In this document: piece after piece, positions 34,259-46,425 of the stretch
Position numbering within the stretch: position 1 is the first letter of the stretch
Layout of the letters: the number at the start of each line of letters is the position of its first letter
Assembly (NCBI GenBank): GCA_026874595.1
Contig: CM049315.1
Location: 70,255,916-70,319,915, forward strand
Length of the DNA: 64,000 nucleotides
DNA from: Sipunculus nudus
Lineage: Eukaryota; Annelida; Sipuncula; Golfingiida; Sipunculidae
Direction of reading: 5' to 3'
Notes under the pieces: generated by a model
What the model was told of the DNA's origin: nothing
Database searches by the model: none
Seen by the model: the letters and a program-made list of their open reading frames with translations, nothing else
Position numbers and translations under genes: made by a program

Positions 34259-34903
34259 TACGCTAGTCGATAATTGTCTTACTAACCTTGATAATAATAA
34301 CATTGCAGCTGCGTGCCTTATTGGACATAAAGATGGGTTTCGACAGCCTCGATCATACTATAATGCTTGAAAAACTCCCGAAGTATGGAATTGAAAATGT
34401 AGAGCTCGCATGGTTCAATTCGTATTTATCCGACAGGCGCCAGTTCGTTTCCTATTTTGGTTCAATTTCAAAAACTTCTACCGTGAACATCGGTACTCCT
34501 TAAGGCACTAGGGCCTTTACTATTTCTTATTTATTTGAATGATTTCCCGAAATATATGAATAACAAGTGTATACTTTATGCTTACGATATCACATTGCTT
34601 ACCTGTGCTGATTCCGCCCATAAGGTAATCAGCCATTTACAAACAAGGTTAACATTGCCCTAAAAGGGTTCAGAGTAAATTATTTATGTATCAACCCTGC
34701 TAAATCGAGCATCGTCATATTTAGTCATAACTCTAATTTTACTAAAAATATTAACAGTAATAATGTTATATAAATTCCTGAAAATATCACAAAACTTTTG
34801 GGTTTAATCGTCGACTCCTGCTTAAAATGGAAGGATCATGTAGATTATATTTACGATAAAATTATCATAAAAATACATGTCCTTTACCGCCTTATAGTCC
34901 AGC
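34259..34903 (+). pseudogene. LINE reverse transcriptase, piece 2 (palm), decayed
   Basis: It reads MGFDSLDHTIMLEKLPKYGI, ENVELAWFNSYLSDRRQFV, a frame break, then LYAYDITLL in place of the catalytic YADD motif, PAKSSIVIFSH and KLLGLIVDSCLKWKDHVDYI. The second aspartate of the motif is kept and the first replaced by tyrosine. With multiple frameshifts this copy is dead. It is cut at about 34904 by the next insertion. Confidence 0.8.
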
Positions 34904-35667
34904 GGTTAAGCTCCCATATTTGCAGGAATTGTGCAAAAAATGAAAGAAGCATGAAAATTGGCAAAAGTATTCTTTGGAGCTTATTAATGAATTTCAGATA
35001 TAAGGCCAAGTTGAAAAAGAATTATCTTGATCAAAATCCAAGATGGCGGCCAAGATGGCCGCCAGATTAGAAAATGTCAATAACTTGAGTTATAATGTCC
35101 CTAGAAAACATTGCAAATACTCTAATATTATGTTTTTTGGGCTGAAAATTCAATTTTTGAGGTTTCAAACCTCTTCAGATAGCTGGGTTTTTATCAAAAA
35201 TTTGGTAATATTCCCATTAATCCAGCGGTAAAATTGCATATTGAGAAGCTTTGTGCAAAAGGTGAAAGAAGAATGAAACTTGGCATAATAATTTTCCAGA
35301 CCATACTCTATATGTTCAGATATGGAGCCGTACGGAATTCACCCTGTCTTGGTAAAAATCCAAGATGGCAGCCAAGATGGCCATCGAAATATAAAATACC
35401 AATACAGCCGGTTATATTTGTCCTAGAATGCATTGCAAGTGCACTGTTTTTATGTTATAGGGGTCGAGAAGTTCATTTATAAGGGTTTGAGGTATGTATC
35501 ATGAATGTGTGAATGAAGTCTGATTTTGATGGTATTGAAATTGTACTAAGATTTCCCTTTTTACCAGCACATCTAACGGTAAAACGTATCTGTTGATTAC
35601 CCTGCTGAAATTTGACAGATTTGTTAATTTTAAGTATTTAAACACTGTCTCCTTCAATTCAATGAAA

Positions 35668-35840
35668 GGGACAGTCGATTGGTAAAACGCTCGGCTCTCT
35701 TCACTTGCGACCAAGTTTCTATCCCCGATGTGGCTATGAGAGTGGGTTGTAGTGGTCCGAACGGAGTCGGTTTTTTTCTTCGTGTCCTCTGATTCCGTCC
35801 ACTACTTTGCCATCCGACCCATGGAAAGTGCCTTGTAGTT
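35668..35840 (+). mobile_element. tRNA-derived SINE, copy 1
   Basis: GATTGGTAAAACGCTCGGCT resembles a tRNA D-arm/A box, followed at B-box distance by a degenerate AAGTTTCTATCCC. The body has GTGGGTTGTAGTGGTC and a CTTCGTGTCCTCTGATTCCG stretch, reminiscent of the conserved central part of metazoan SINEs. A related copy lies inverted at 37676-37842. Confidence 0.55.
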
Positions 35841-37675
35841 GTTATTATAACCTGTTGTACAATCCAATCTTTTTGTTTATAAGTAAATGGTTCTTTTGCC
35901 AGCTCCCAGACTCTTTGCTTGCATGAAGACTCAGTACATATTTTATCTTCAAGTGCACAAGAAGCAAAATTGTAGATCGAACTGAAGCTTGCACATGAGA
36001 TAAAAAAACCGATAGTAAGTTGGAATTGTGTGTGTTTTACCAGAATAAAAACGCTCTTGTCCTGTCAAATCTAAAAGAAAATATTCAGACACAGGTAGTA
36101 AAAATTGCTGGCAATATTACAAAGAATGCTTAAATAAACTGTTCTGTTCAGTAATAATATTCAAAAGTAGTGTATTATCAAAAATGTAGGTTCCCTTAAT
36201 GAAGCATATAGTATGAAATACAAGTTTCTCAAGCATTCTGTAATTGGACATAAAACTGACAAAGGAAAGTGTAACTGTACTGATCGAGGTGCCAGATCTC
36301 AGAAGCTGAAAGCACAGAAAAGTTACAATTACCAAACAAGTCGATAAAAACTAAAACCAAACTTTGCACTGAATTTTGAGGTAATCAAGTTGAAAATAAA
36401 ATGCATGTCTGGCACCTGAGGGTGCATTATATTTTTTAACCTTGTTAAGTGAATTCAACTTTATATCTTCCGCCTTGCTTTTCCATTTTCTGAGCATCCA
36501 TCCATGGAAGATCAGCTAGCTTGAACCAGGCAGCACCGACTCATACATGTAATGAATATTGCTAACAATACATGCAGGTACTACATGAATCTATAAATGT
36601 TCATAATGTCAGCAAATGAAGGTATTTTGTTAAAAAAAAACACATTATGCAAAGTGAATTTTAATGGCAACTCGTTGGCAAGGAACTAGTTCTATATTAC
36701 AAAAAAAGCATCACAACAAAGGGCAGTGATATTTTACTGACACGTGTTGGTTCTTTCATACGAGCATACAGTCTAAAGTCTGCATCATCACTAGGTAAAA
36801 AAAATAGTAATCTGCAAAAGGTAACTACATGAGTATTGATTTTTTCATTCATTTATCACCATATTACAAAGCAGCATATAGCAACACGTTCTAAATGTGT
36901 GTTGATTCTGTTTTCATGCCAACATACAGTCTGAAAGCCATCACTTCATGGCAAAAGAATGCTTAGAATCTATACAGCAAACAGGTGTGACTTTCTACAT
37001 CAGGACGTATCTTGTCATGCACGCATGTAGTCTAATTAAATTATAAACAAATGTCTTACCTTTGAAACAGACATGATGTTCAAATCCATGTAACTAGTAC
37101 ATGTAAATTCAATTTCAGCTGAACTTTTTTCTATTTCTTAATTGCACTAATAAAGATTTGAATGTTAAACTGATGGTAAAATTTAATATAATGTTTGTAG
37201 ATTTTAAAAAAATTCCTAACAATTTTTCACGGATATATAAAGCTCCCACTTTGATACGAGACAAGATACCTAAGTTTCTTTCATCTCTCACCTGTGCAAA
37301 GCAGTTAATTCATTTGTTAGCATACAAATAATGGGATATCAAACAGAGGAAATCAGAAATTAAATATTAATGTAATAAAACCTACCCCAGCAAATGCTAC
37401 ACTTTCATTTAAAGGTGCAGTATTAAAATAATTATCAAATTTAACCGTTGGATGTGCTGATGAAAAAGGGACTTTTAGCAATTAAAATTTCAGTAGGTAC
37501 ACAAGGCAGAATCTATACAGCTGACAGGTGTCAGCTTCTTACATAGGTCTGTATCCTGCCACGCACGCATTCAGTCTGATATAAAAGTTAGAAGCAAGAT
37601 AAAATCTATTTTATATGGATTGTCTAATTTATTTAATTATAATATATAGTTTATATGGACAGTTAGTTATAATTA

Positions 37676-37842
37676 CTATTAAGCCACTCTCCATGGCTTG
37701 GATGGTGGCGATTGGTGGTATATATACAAGGGTGGAGGAAAGCGAAGGACAAGGTGGAATTCACCCACTTTGGACGGGCCATTACAACCCACTAATAGGA
37801 ACGATGATGATTAAGCGTTTTACCACTCGATTGTCCATTACA
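37676..37842 (-). mobile_element. tRNA-derived SINE, copy 2
   Basis: On the minus strand it reads GGACAATCGAGTGGTAAAAC, then GTGGGTTGTAATGGCCCGTC, then CTTCGCTTTCCTCCACCC and CATGGAGAGTGGCTTA, parallel to copy 1. Confidence 0.5.
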
Positions 37843-37878
37843 TTACATAGAAACAGAAAAAGGGCTCATATAGGTAAA

Positions 37879-37883
<5 letters not shown>

Positions 37884-37937
<54 letters not shown>
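37884..37937. repeat. TA microsatellite
   Basis: TA run directly after the second SINE copy. Confidence 0.95.
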
Positions 37938-37939
<2 letters not shown>

Positions 37940-38645
37940 GCCAGTCCGTTTGGATTTATGCATTTGATATTCCCCAATTGCACTAACAGAGGTTTACATG
38001 AAAGCTGATCGTTAAATCTAATTACATAGTTGTATGTTTAAAACATTCTAATGATTAGTGTTTACTTGATATATCAAGTTCAATCCTAATTTTATTGCAG
38101 ATTTCGACAGATAAGTTTTTTGCAACCATCACCTCTTCAAAGCAATTACATTTGTAAGCATGCAAATAAAGGAAAATTCAAAGGAAGAATATTGCAATAA
38201 AACTGTTCTACAATTCAAGCATCCAAATGCATGACAAAGCAGACAAACCTAAGCCATCAAAGGACACTCTCATTCGAATACAATTACAATGTATGGGACT
38301 AATGTGCAAAACCCAACAAATAATGTTTGCTGTACATGTGCTAGTAAACGAAAGCAAATTAATGACAATTTCAATATAAACAAAAAATGAATTTATCGAC
38401 CCCGAAATCATAGGAATAGTGCACTTGGAAAGCATTCTAGGACAAATATAACCGAATGTATTGATATTTTATAATCCGGCAGCCATCTTGGCCGCCATCT
38501 TGGATTTTGACCAACATGGGGTAAATTCCGCTTGGCCCTATATCTGAAAATATTGAGTATGGTCTGGCCAACCATTATGCCAAGTTTCATGCTTCTTTAA
38601 CTTTTTGCACAATTCTTATCTTAACAGCTGAACTATTAGCAAGTA

Positions 38646-39428
38646 TCTACAAACACCAACTCTAAAACTTATATATCATTCTTTTATTCAAATCCATATT
38701 GATTACTGTATTTCTGCTTGGGGTGGATGCTCGAAAACGTACAAGTAAAAAATCCAGAGACTCAAAAATAAAGCTGCCCCTATTGTTACAAAAAACTTCG
38801 ATATAAATACTCCTGCAGCATCATAAATCATTCAGTTAGGTTGGATGACCGTGGAACAGAGATATCGCTATTATCTAAATCTTTTAGTTCTTAAATGTTT
38901 ATTTGGTGATGCACCTCCTACTTTTAGACATGGCCTCATATATGCATGTAATCAACACAATACACGACACACGACCACGCAGTCACAATCTTGCCACCGT
39001 AAAACTTAGAACTGACAGATTTAAATAAAGCTTTCCTTACGCAGGCCCGCATCACTGGAATCAGCTTCCCAATAATTTAAGACACGCAACTGATGTTAAG
39101 CGTTTTAAACAACTATATAAATTCTTTCTATGATGATTTCCATGTTTTTAAAATCATAATTTCAGTTACTCGACCTTTAGAACTGTATTTGTTTACATTT
39201 GTGTCATATTTAGCAATCTATGTTTTAAATATGCCTATATGTTTAGATCATTATTTTAAAAATTTTATTTAGTTTCATGACTATTTTTAATATGAGTATG
39301 TAATGTATATCTCTTTGTCAATGTATATTTCTCTGTGATATTTTCAGGACCCAATGCATCGAAAAACAGCTGAACATGCTGAATGGGCCATCCTGGTAAA
39401 ATATATGTATATATAAAATAAAATAAAT
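38646..39428 (+). pseudogene. LINE reverse transcriptase, piece 3 and 3' tail
   Basis: The translation across frame breaks gives SFIQIHIDYCISAWGG, KIQRLKNKAAPIVTKNFD, QLGWMTVEQRYRYYLNLLVL, KCLFGDAPPTFRHGLIYA and HWNQLPNNLRHATDVKRFK. This is the typical C-terminal module after the RT of jockey/CR1-like LINEs. The sequence ends in an AAATAAAATAAATG tail at about 39411-39428, as LINE 3' ends do. Confidence 0.78.
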
Positions 39429-42157
39429 GTGGGGAAATGTGGACTACTACTAAGACAGTGCGTTCTTTCAAAATTTTAAGAATAAAAGAACACCGTTTAA
39501 TTGAAATCTTATGTAATCCTAAGCTCTCAAATTAACAAACTGCATTAAATTAAACATTAAATTAAAAATGTACATGATCTCTAGGTAGGTATAACATGAC
39601 TGCTGTGTGTTAACCACCAGAGCTGATAGGCACGGCTATAAATCGTCCCTCGCTGTGGTCCCCGAGAGTCTGATCCCTTCTGGAGCCTAACCCAACTTCC
39701 AAATCCAGAGAGACCAGTTTCTTAGGGTCAAGCAAACGTATTCCAAACTCATTATATTATCATATAACATAATTGCCTATGAAAAAAATTTTAATATAGA
39801 TTTTACATAAAATAAACCCAATTCCTGGAGGAAAAACATGTTTTCTATCTATTTTTCCACTAAAAACATGAGGTTGTGTGATTTGTTCAAAAACAATTTG
39901 CACATCTATGAGCACTGGCAACTCGGCAGTGACGTTACATACTGGGAAATCCCCTGTGACTAAAAATTCTTTATCTCAGTAAATGCACAGTATTTTCACC
40001 AGAGAATAAAAACAACTTGCATTACTAGATCTGAGTTGTTGATAAAATTCAGTCCATGATGTCACATGTGTACCAGCCAATCATATCAGGACAAAGTCTG
40101 GGATCTGGATGAAATCCTTCCATCACACAACAAACGCACATGGAATAGGTTTACTTAACCTTAGTCAGTTAGCACACGGACCTTACAAAAGGGTCGTCGT
40201 TCAACCCAACAAACAGCCAGTTAAGGTCTGACTTGATAATATGGTAGCCTGACACCTCTAGAGCACTGCTAGGGGGACAGTTCTGTCAAATTGTGGTATC
40301 ATTTTTGTGCTACTGATAGTTTTTTTAGCCGACGCTAAACACAAGAAAACTGCCTAAATGGCAAAATATCGCGCAGCCAATTACAAAACATTATAGTAAC
40401 ATTAGGCCTAATCAGTGATTATAATCTAGAATAAATAGGCCCAGAATCATAGGCGTAGATCCCGGGGGGATGGGGGTATATATACCCACCAATATTTGAC
40501 AAGGGGGGGGGGGGGTATGGCCCATTGTATTATACCCCCTAATGTTTTTACTGTGTGTAGGATAAAATGGGGATTTTCAGTTTTTTTTTTCACACTTTAA
40601 CCCTGCGACAGAATTCATAATTTAAATGGGATGTCTTCAGTTTTTGCTATCAAAATGCTTGGATTTTAAACAGTGGTAGAGGAAAACCCACAAATATGCT
40701 GGAGAAACATAAAGTCACTTTTAGATTAACAGCGCCTTTGCCTGAACTAAATCAAAGAACGAAACCAGTTATTTTGTAAATCTTTTAACCCTTTGGATGC
40801 CGGTGATCATTATCAAAGACAAATTGTAAACCCATCATCTAATAAGCAAACATAAAAGATCAAACGCTTTAAAAGATCATAAGTAGAGAAAATCTGCTTA
40901 CTTAATTATTGTAGCATATTTCTTCCTAAGATATGTATTCAACAAATTTAAAAAATGACTCAATGTATACAACTTCACAAAACATCCTCCTTCTGTTAAT
41001 ATTCATCTGCTTGAACTGGAAGAATGGATTTAACAAACTGAAAAGTTAACATAAATTGCCCATAATTCAAATAGGTTTCCTAATGAGATTTCTTAGATAA
41101 TATGGAAGTGATGTGAAAAATCTTGATACTAGGAATATTTTGCAATGTCTTATGCATGGTATACCAAAAATGAGAAATAGCATAATTTTGGTGACAGAAT
41201 TATTTGGATAGCATAGGAATTATCTGGTACCAATAGGCTGAGGTATGCACTTCTGTCCTCAGATCTTGTACCTACAACAAGTCACATTTTCACACTGAAG
41301 GGTTGTGTACACTGACATCAGTTATTTTATATAAAATCGAAGCATTTTTAAGTTTGATAGATATATATATGTTGACTTACTTTTAATGAGGAACTAATTG
41401 GTCACGAAAAACTCACGATATGGCAAGGAACTTTTTCAACTTTGTATCGTTCTGTTAATTTGAAAAAAAAAAATCTAGAGTGACACATCAGGAGAGGACA
41501 ACAGGTTGAGTTTTGTGAAAAGGAACATCACGACACCCTTGTCAAGGTAAGTAAAGAAAGTTTTCTTTATCTAAGTTAAGTTAAATTTGGGTTGAAGTTA
41601 ATAATATCAAATCCAGAAAAATATGGAAAATTTGTACTCACTTTTAGTGATGTTAGTGAGAAGGTCAGAAAAAGTCGCTTAGCGTCAAGCGACTTGGTAG
41701 TATAACATGGGCTTCACATGCGCATTATATCGCATTCCATCAAGTTTCGCAGCGTGCAGGCTTGTGCAGGCACGCAAATGGTAGGCTTAAATTTCTACTA
41801 GTGGAAAAATTAGGCTTACCCCCTAGGCCTAGCTAGATTGGCCTAGACTTGGTTTGGCCGAAAATTATTCTGAACGAGTAGCTGTGGCGACTGCTATCAA
41901 TCACCATACAGAATAGCTCAGGAAAGGAATTATATCAGGGAGTTGGAGGCAGACCTAACAGGCCTATTATATGCATGTAAATATGGACAGATTCTTGGGT
42001 CACAATAAGTTGTGTAGCCCTTAACCCGAGAGAAAATCTAATGCATGGGGTATTCATTTCACTTTTATTATACCATAGGAAAGGTTTCAAAAGATGTAGG
42101 CCTATGTGCGAAAGTTATAATCTCTTGTTCATTGTGTTATAGGTGCTCCTTTTATTG
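39429..42157. other. No gene recognised
   Basis: It contains a G-rich tract with long G runs (about 40467-40518) and otherwise AT-rich sequence. A strong donor, CAAG|GTAAGTAAAG, near 41545 follows a short open stretch but has no convincing acceptor or product. Confidence 0.4.
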
Positions 42158-42821
42158 TGTGACACGGGCTTAACTCGTGTAGTTTAAACCGTACTGGTTG
42201 AACTCTCGTCATGTGAGCCTTGGGTTTTCACGCCTGCTCGTGGGTCACGTGATGAGCTTGGTGTGTGGAGATACATAACGATGTCTTTCTAGAGAATTCC
42301 TGAAGCGCGTGTTTACTGTGATTGGGCAAGAACATATAGACTGTTCGAGAAGTGGAAGATTCCCGGTTTGGGGTGTAAAGTTATATAAAGGGGCTGTTGT
42401 TTAGAACCAGGGGGCAGACAGCAGAGCAGATTCCAGCGGACGCAGAAGCGTATGTCAGATTCTAAGACCTTAACTGACGAATGCGGCAATTTTCAAAGAC
42501 TTTCTCCTGGATTTTATGCATTTGGACTTCAGTTTGCTTTCTGGATGTTGCAAGAACTTTCCACAGGACTGTCATTCTCCGAGAGTTTACATTTAAAGGA
42601 CTTATCGTTGTGATGGTGTTGGTATCCAGGTACTGTAAGATTATCTTTCTGTGTGATTGTATTGACTTGTTGCTATAACGCTGTTTTACTGTATAATTGT
42701 ATTGATTTAGTGTACTGTATTGTTAGGGTTGTTTTAGGAATAAATTATAGTTATTTTGGACAAAAAAATACTGACTTCTTTATTCATTCCCCTAGACATT
42801 TCCCCGCTGCCTAGTGTTACA
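42158..42821 (+). mobile_element. Putative solo LTR, 664 bp
   Basis: It begins TGTGACAC and ends GTGTTACA (inverted, one mismatch). A TATA box is at 42381 (TTATATAAAGGGG) and AATAAA at 42739-42744, arranged as in a retroviral-type LTR (promoter, then poly(A) signal). It is GC-richer than its flanks. No 5-bp target duplication is visible (TATTG against GAATC), and no internal region adjoins it. It is unlike the LTRs in the MED7 intron. Confidence 0.55.
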
Positions 42822-42921
42822 GAATCTGATTTTTTTATCTCCATTACAAAATTTGTGTTCATCAGGCATACGTAATCTGTTTATATTAGGTTCCGTAACA
42901 ATTGTTGTTTGTCCATTTCAG

Positions 42922-43206
42922 ATGTCCATTCCCCCACGGAAAAGGGCCGGGGCAACATGTACAGCTGATAACCAACCGAGTATGTTAAAATACTTTAAAA
43001 AAAAACAGGGAACATCATCATCATCGTCTGCCACTTCCAAAACTATAATGTTAACTCAAGATCCAAGTTTGCCGCCAAGAGAAAGCCATAATACCGGTAC
43101 TATTCAAGATACAGTGTCTATCTTCAGTTTTATGTGGGACATATTTTACAGTGTACTTTATCATTTTGTTTGTGTCTGTTCGGCTCCAACATGTCAAAAT
43201 AAATAA
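42922..43206 (+). CDS. Exon-like frame with basic N-terminus and PIP-box-like motif
   Basis: After the acceptor GTCCATTTCAG the frame reads MSIPPRKRAGATCTADN, then QPSMLKYFKKKQG, a Ser run and SLPPRESHNTGTIQDTV. Residues Q18-F25 (QPSMLKYF) fit the PIP-box pattern QxxMxxYF that binds the PCNA clamp, next to basic stretches suited to nuclear import. Similar short N-termini occur on hAT/ZMYM-type transposase-derived proteins, but no BED or transposase domain follows here. The exon could end at an internal donor; otherwise the frame stops at 43204-43206 with AATAAATAAA overlapping. Confidence 0.4.
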   Translation: MSIPPRKRAGATCTADNQPSMLKYFKKKQGTSSSSSATSKTIMLTQDPSLPPRESHNTGTIQDTVSIFSFMWDIFYSVLYHFVCVCSAPTCQNK

Positions 43207-44225
43207 ACGGAACTGCTATAACTGTCTTTACTTTATTCATTGCTGCTTTTTAATGTTTCTAACTCTATGAAGCCATGTTTATGCCAATGGGAATAAGAAC
43301 AAAGCTAAAAAAGGCACTAAGAGGCTTATCGTTCTTATTTATGCAGATGTATTTAAAAGGATGAAAATAAGGTGAGTAAATAAATGCTGTAAAATATTAT
43401 TTCATTTTCCTACAAAGATATCATATTCAATGGTAACTCGTACGTTCATTTTAATCAAAATTTCACATACTTGCGGTTTCGGACATTTGGACCGTATTTA
43501 CAAGGGCTATGAATCTCGAAGTATATATATAATGTCCTTTAAAAGATCGAGTTCGGCTCTCGAGCGACATGGCTGGGTCTCCGCTGCTGGGATCGGTGTG
43601 GGAATAAAAAGAATCTAATTTTTCTGCATGTATTTATGATGATGCCACAATAAAGAGACCTAATCAGGAACAAAGCATGTTGAATTAATGACTCCAGGCG
43701 AAGGTGATTTATCAGAGTTTACCATCCCCTTTTATTTTTTAAACATATTTTTATCACTATGCTCATTTACAAATTTCAAACCACATGCATCTTTGTTTCA
43801 TTGCATCTTACAATATGTTTTTGTAATTAATTCAGGAAAAACATGCAACTTAACATGTATCTGATGGTAGCTATAGATTGCATGCATGTATGTGGAGGTC
43901 ACTTGGTCACTTGTTGCAAAACGCCATTTACAAAGGTCTGGTTTATCTGACTTGCTGCCAGATGCCCTGGTTGAATTTGTTTTGATTATTTTGGCGAGCC
44001 CCCGCATATTATAAACACGTTGATATAAAAAAAGCAGCCTGTTTGCGGTGATATCCATGTTTTCTGACATTTTTATTACTACTGGTATATTTAAAATTCT
44101 CTTAGAACAATCACTAAATGTCTAACTAAAAGTATTTTGATGAATGAAATTGGTTCTAAATGTTAGGAAATGAACAGAGACAGGATTTTTGTACAGCCTC
44201 CGCGCCAATGGCAGGAAGCAGTTTT
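43207..44225. other. No gene recognised
   Basis: AT-rich. The short open frames at 43430-43618 and 43798-44070 show no domain or splice support. Confidence 0.4.
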
Positions 44226-46425
44226 AGCTGAGCCGACTATATAAGTCAACTGAGCTTTACAGTGGCAAATTAGGGGAGGGGATGGGGATCAAGGGGGTCC
44301 TGACCCCCCCCCCCCTTTGGAGCCGAAAACCCCCCTTTTTTAGGATTTCAAACCAAATTTTGCGACCTTGGCGCCCTCCTTCCCGGAACAGAGGATCTTT
44401 TTTGTTAAGTTTTCTTTCAGTGACCCTCCCCTTTCCAAAATCCGTGATCCGCCCTTGCTATGGAGCTGTCGGCTGTCCGTCCATCCGTCCGTCTAGCTGT
44501 CCATCTTGTACATTTTTTGTAACCGTTGGACCTACGGATCTAAAAATTTGGCATACAATTAGATGTCCCCAAAATATTTTACCATACCGAGAATTGGGTC
44601 ACTACGACTTCATTCCTTCGAGATATTAAGGACCTAAATTTCCATAAAAACCCATTGTCACACCTCAAGACTACCTTATATCAAAATCACTTATCTCTTT
44701 TTTGGTCATATTTATGAAAAATATTCCTTTATATATATTTCCTATAAACATACCAGAAATTAGGTATGTATTGTGTATTTTTTTGAAGTTATGGGCCCGA
44801 ACATTATGCACTTTGTAAAAAAATAGGAAAGATATTTACTCACTTAACATGAGAAATGTTGAAGCTACAGACTTTTTCAGGGGCATAACTTTATTTAATC
44901 AAGATTCAATTGTATATCCAAAATTATATCTGAAGTTTGCAATTTTTTTAAGTTATTAGCATAAGTACCTTTAAATTTGCCCCCATGGCACTTTTTTCCT
45001 GTAAACACTATTGATTTAATGTTCATATGATGCACACATAAGGATTTGAGCTTTACAGTTCTGAAATTTGAAAGGAATTGGCCAAAACCTGTAGCTTTTA
45101 TCAACGCTTCAAGCGGGGTATACTGGGCAGCAAGGGCTGGCCACAGCTAGCCATAGGTGTCCAACCCCCTCCTGTAGTAGTTGTTTTCGCAAACAACATA
45201 ACACTAAACAGTAATGAAATAATTTTTTATTGGTTTATAATATCCATTTTAAGAATAATTAATGGAAAAATATTTGATAGTTTATTTGATAGAATTACCT
45301 TGCAATTACTGATGTTGTGTGCATCTCGTATAGATGGTCACAGATGTATTCCAAATGAAGCCATGTAGTCACCTTTAGGTATTTTTCATTTCAAATTTAA
45401 TAATGAAAAAAAAAATCATTAAATAAAATTGTTCTTAACTATAAAGGATTATATGAAGCAAATTAATTATAGACAAGGATGCAGCTAATTATGTTAAATT
45501 AATCTTAATTTCGAGTCCTTTTCCAAATGTTTCAGTTTGTTAATTTAAATTTATTGAAATAATTCAAATAAAAATAAAATGTGAAAAATTAAAATTTTAC
45601 TCGGGCAAGTACTCGTTAAAGTTATCAATATGGTTGACTTATGATATTAAGACTCATGGCTGTATCAGTTGTCACATGATACTATCTAAATAATCAAAAT
45701 TTATATTACTGATTCTTTTTTTTAGTTGAAATATTATACATTCCGATATTCAGTTTGCTCCATGTATAATTTATTGGTTTATTTTAACACATGTTTTAAT
45801 TTAAAAGATGAGATTATTGTACTTTTTTACACAAAATATATAACATAATCAAATGTGAATAATCAAATGTGATAAAAAAAATATCCCAGACAAGTTCTCA
45901 TTATGATGTCTATAATGTTAATAATTATCATAAGATTCTTGCTCTGTTTAGTGTGTAGACTGAGGTGAAAGTATTCAAAAGAGAATATAATATTACTATT
46001 ATTTTTTAAATATATATTAAAGCAAATAAACCAGGTACTTATGATCGTTATTTAAATTTGTGAAATTTGTATATCCTGGATAATCAACATTTTTGCTTGA
46101 CTTAAACTGAATATATACCCATGAGATAACATTTATATGATAAAATTGACAAAATGGTGTATACTTGCACCTTCAGGCCAAGACAAAACTTGTGTGACAA
46201 TAGCACTCTATTTCAAATGTAAATAATATAATATGATATCAATCCTCTTCATGCACTTTATCCCAGGATTTTGTCCAAATCTTACATAACTTGAGTTAAA
46301 AACCGTCATATCATAATACAGCTTCTATTACCACACAAAACTAGCATTTGTCTATCCCCTCTTACAAATTATATTTTTTTATCAAATATAACAGCTGAGC
46401 GCCGTGACCCATGGGGCCCATGTTT
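44226..46425 (+). mobile_element. Hairpin-headed element, type B, copy 1
   Basis: The head AGCTGAGCCGACT...AGTCAACTGAGCT is at 44226-44256, followed by a G/C-run block and GTCCATCCGTCCGTC. The body shares GGCATACAATTAGATGTCCCC, GGTCACTACGACTTCATTCC, CAAGATTCAATTGTATA and GGTGTCCAACCCC with 53284-55430. The end AACAGCTGAGCGCCGTGACC, then CATGGGGCCCATG, is a diverged form of the common 3' end. Confidence 0.65.

Larger units (their letters stand above)
34904..38645. mobile_element. 3.7-kb insertion with long inverted ends rich in AAGATGGCGGC
   Basis: The left arm (34904-35075 plus a second direct copy at 35220-35480) has TGTGCAAAAAATGAAAGAAG, CAGATATAAGGCCAAG and CCAAGATGGCGGCCAAGATGG. The right arm (38396-38645) is the reverse complement, with CCATCTTGGCCGCCATCTTGG and CATGCTTCTTTAACTTTTTG. 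It separates LINE pieces 2 and 3. Inside are two SINE copies in opposite orientation, diverged internal repeats (CATACAGTCT words at 36770-37580) and a TA run. No transposase was found. Confidence 0.65.

Noticed and set aside
39600-39740. Possible tRNA or SINE near 39600-39740
   Set aside because: No A/B box pair or cloverleaf could be drawn.
41500-41550. Possible exon ending at a strong GTAAGT donor
   Set aside because: The upstream open stretch is short and lacks an acceptor or start in good context.
42158-42821. The solo LTR as a relative of the MED7-intron LTRs
   Set aside because: Apart from the general TG...CA form, the termini and body do not match TGTCACC...GGTGACA.
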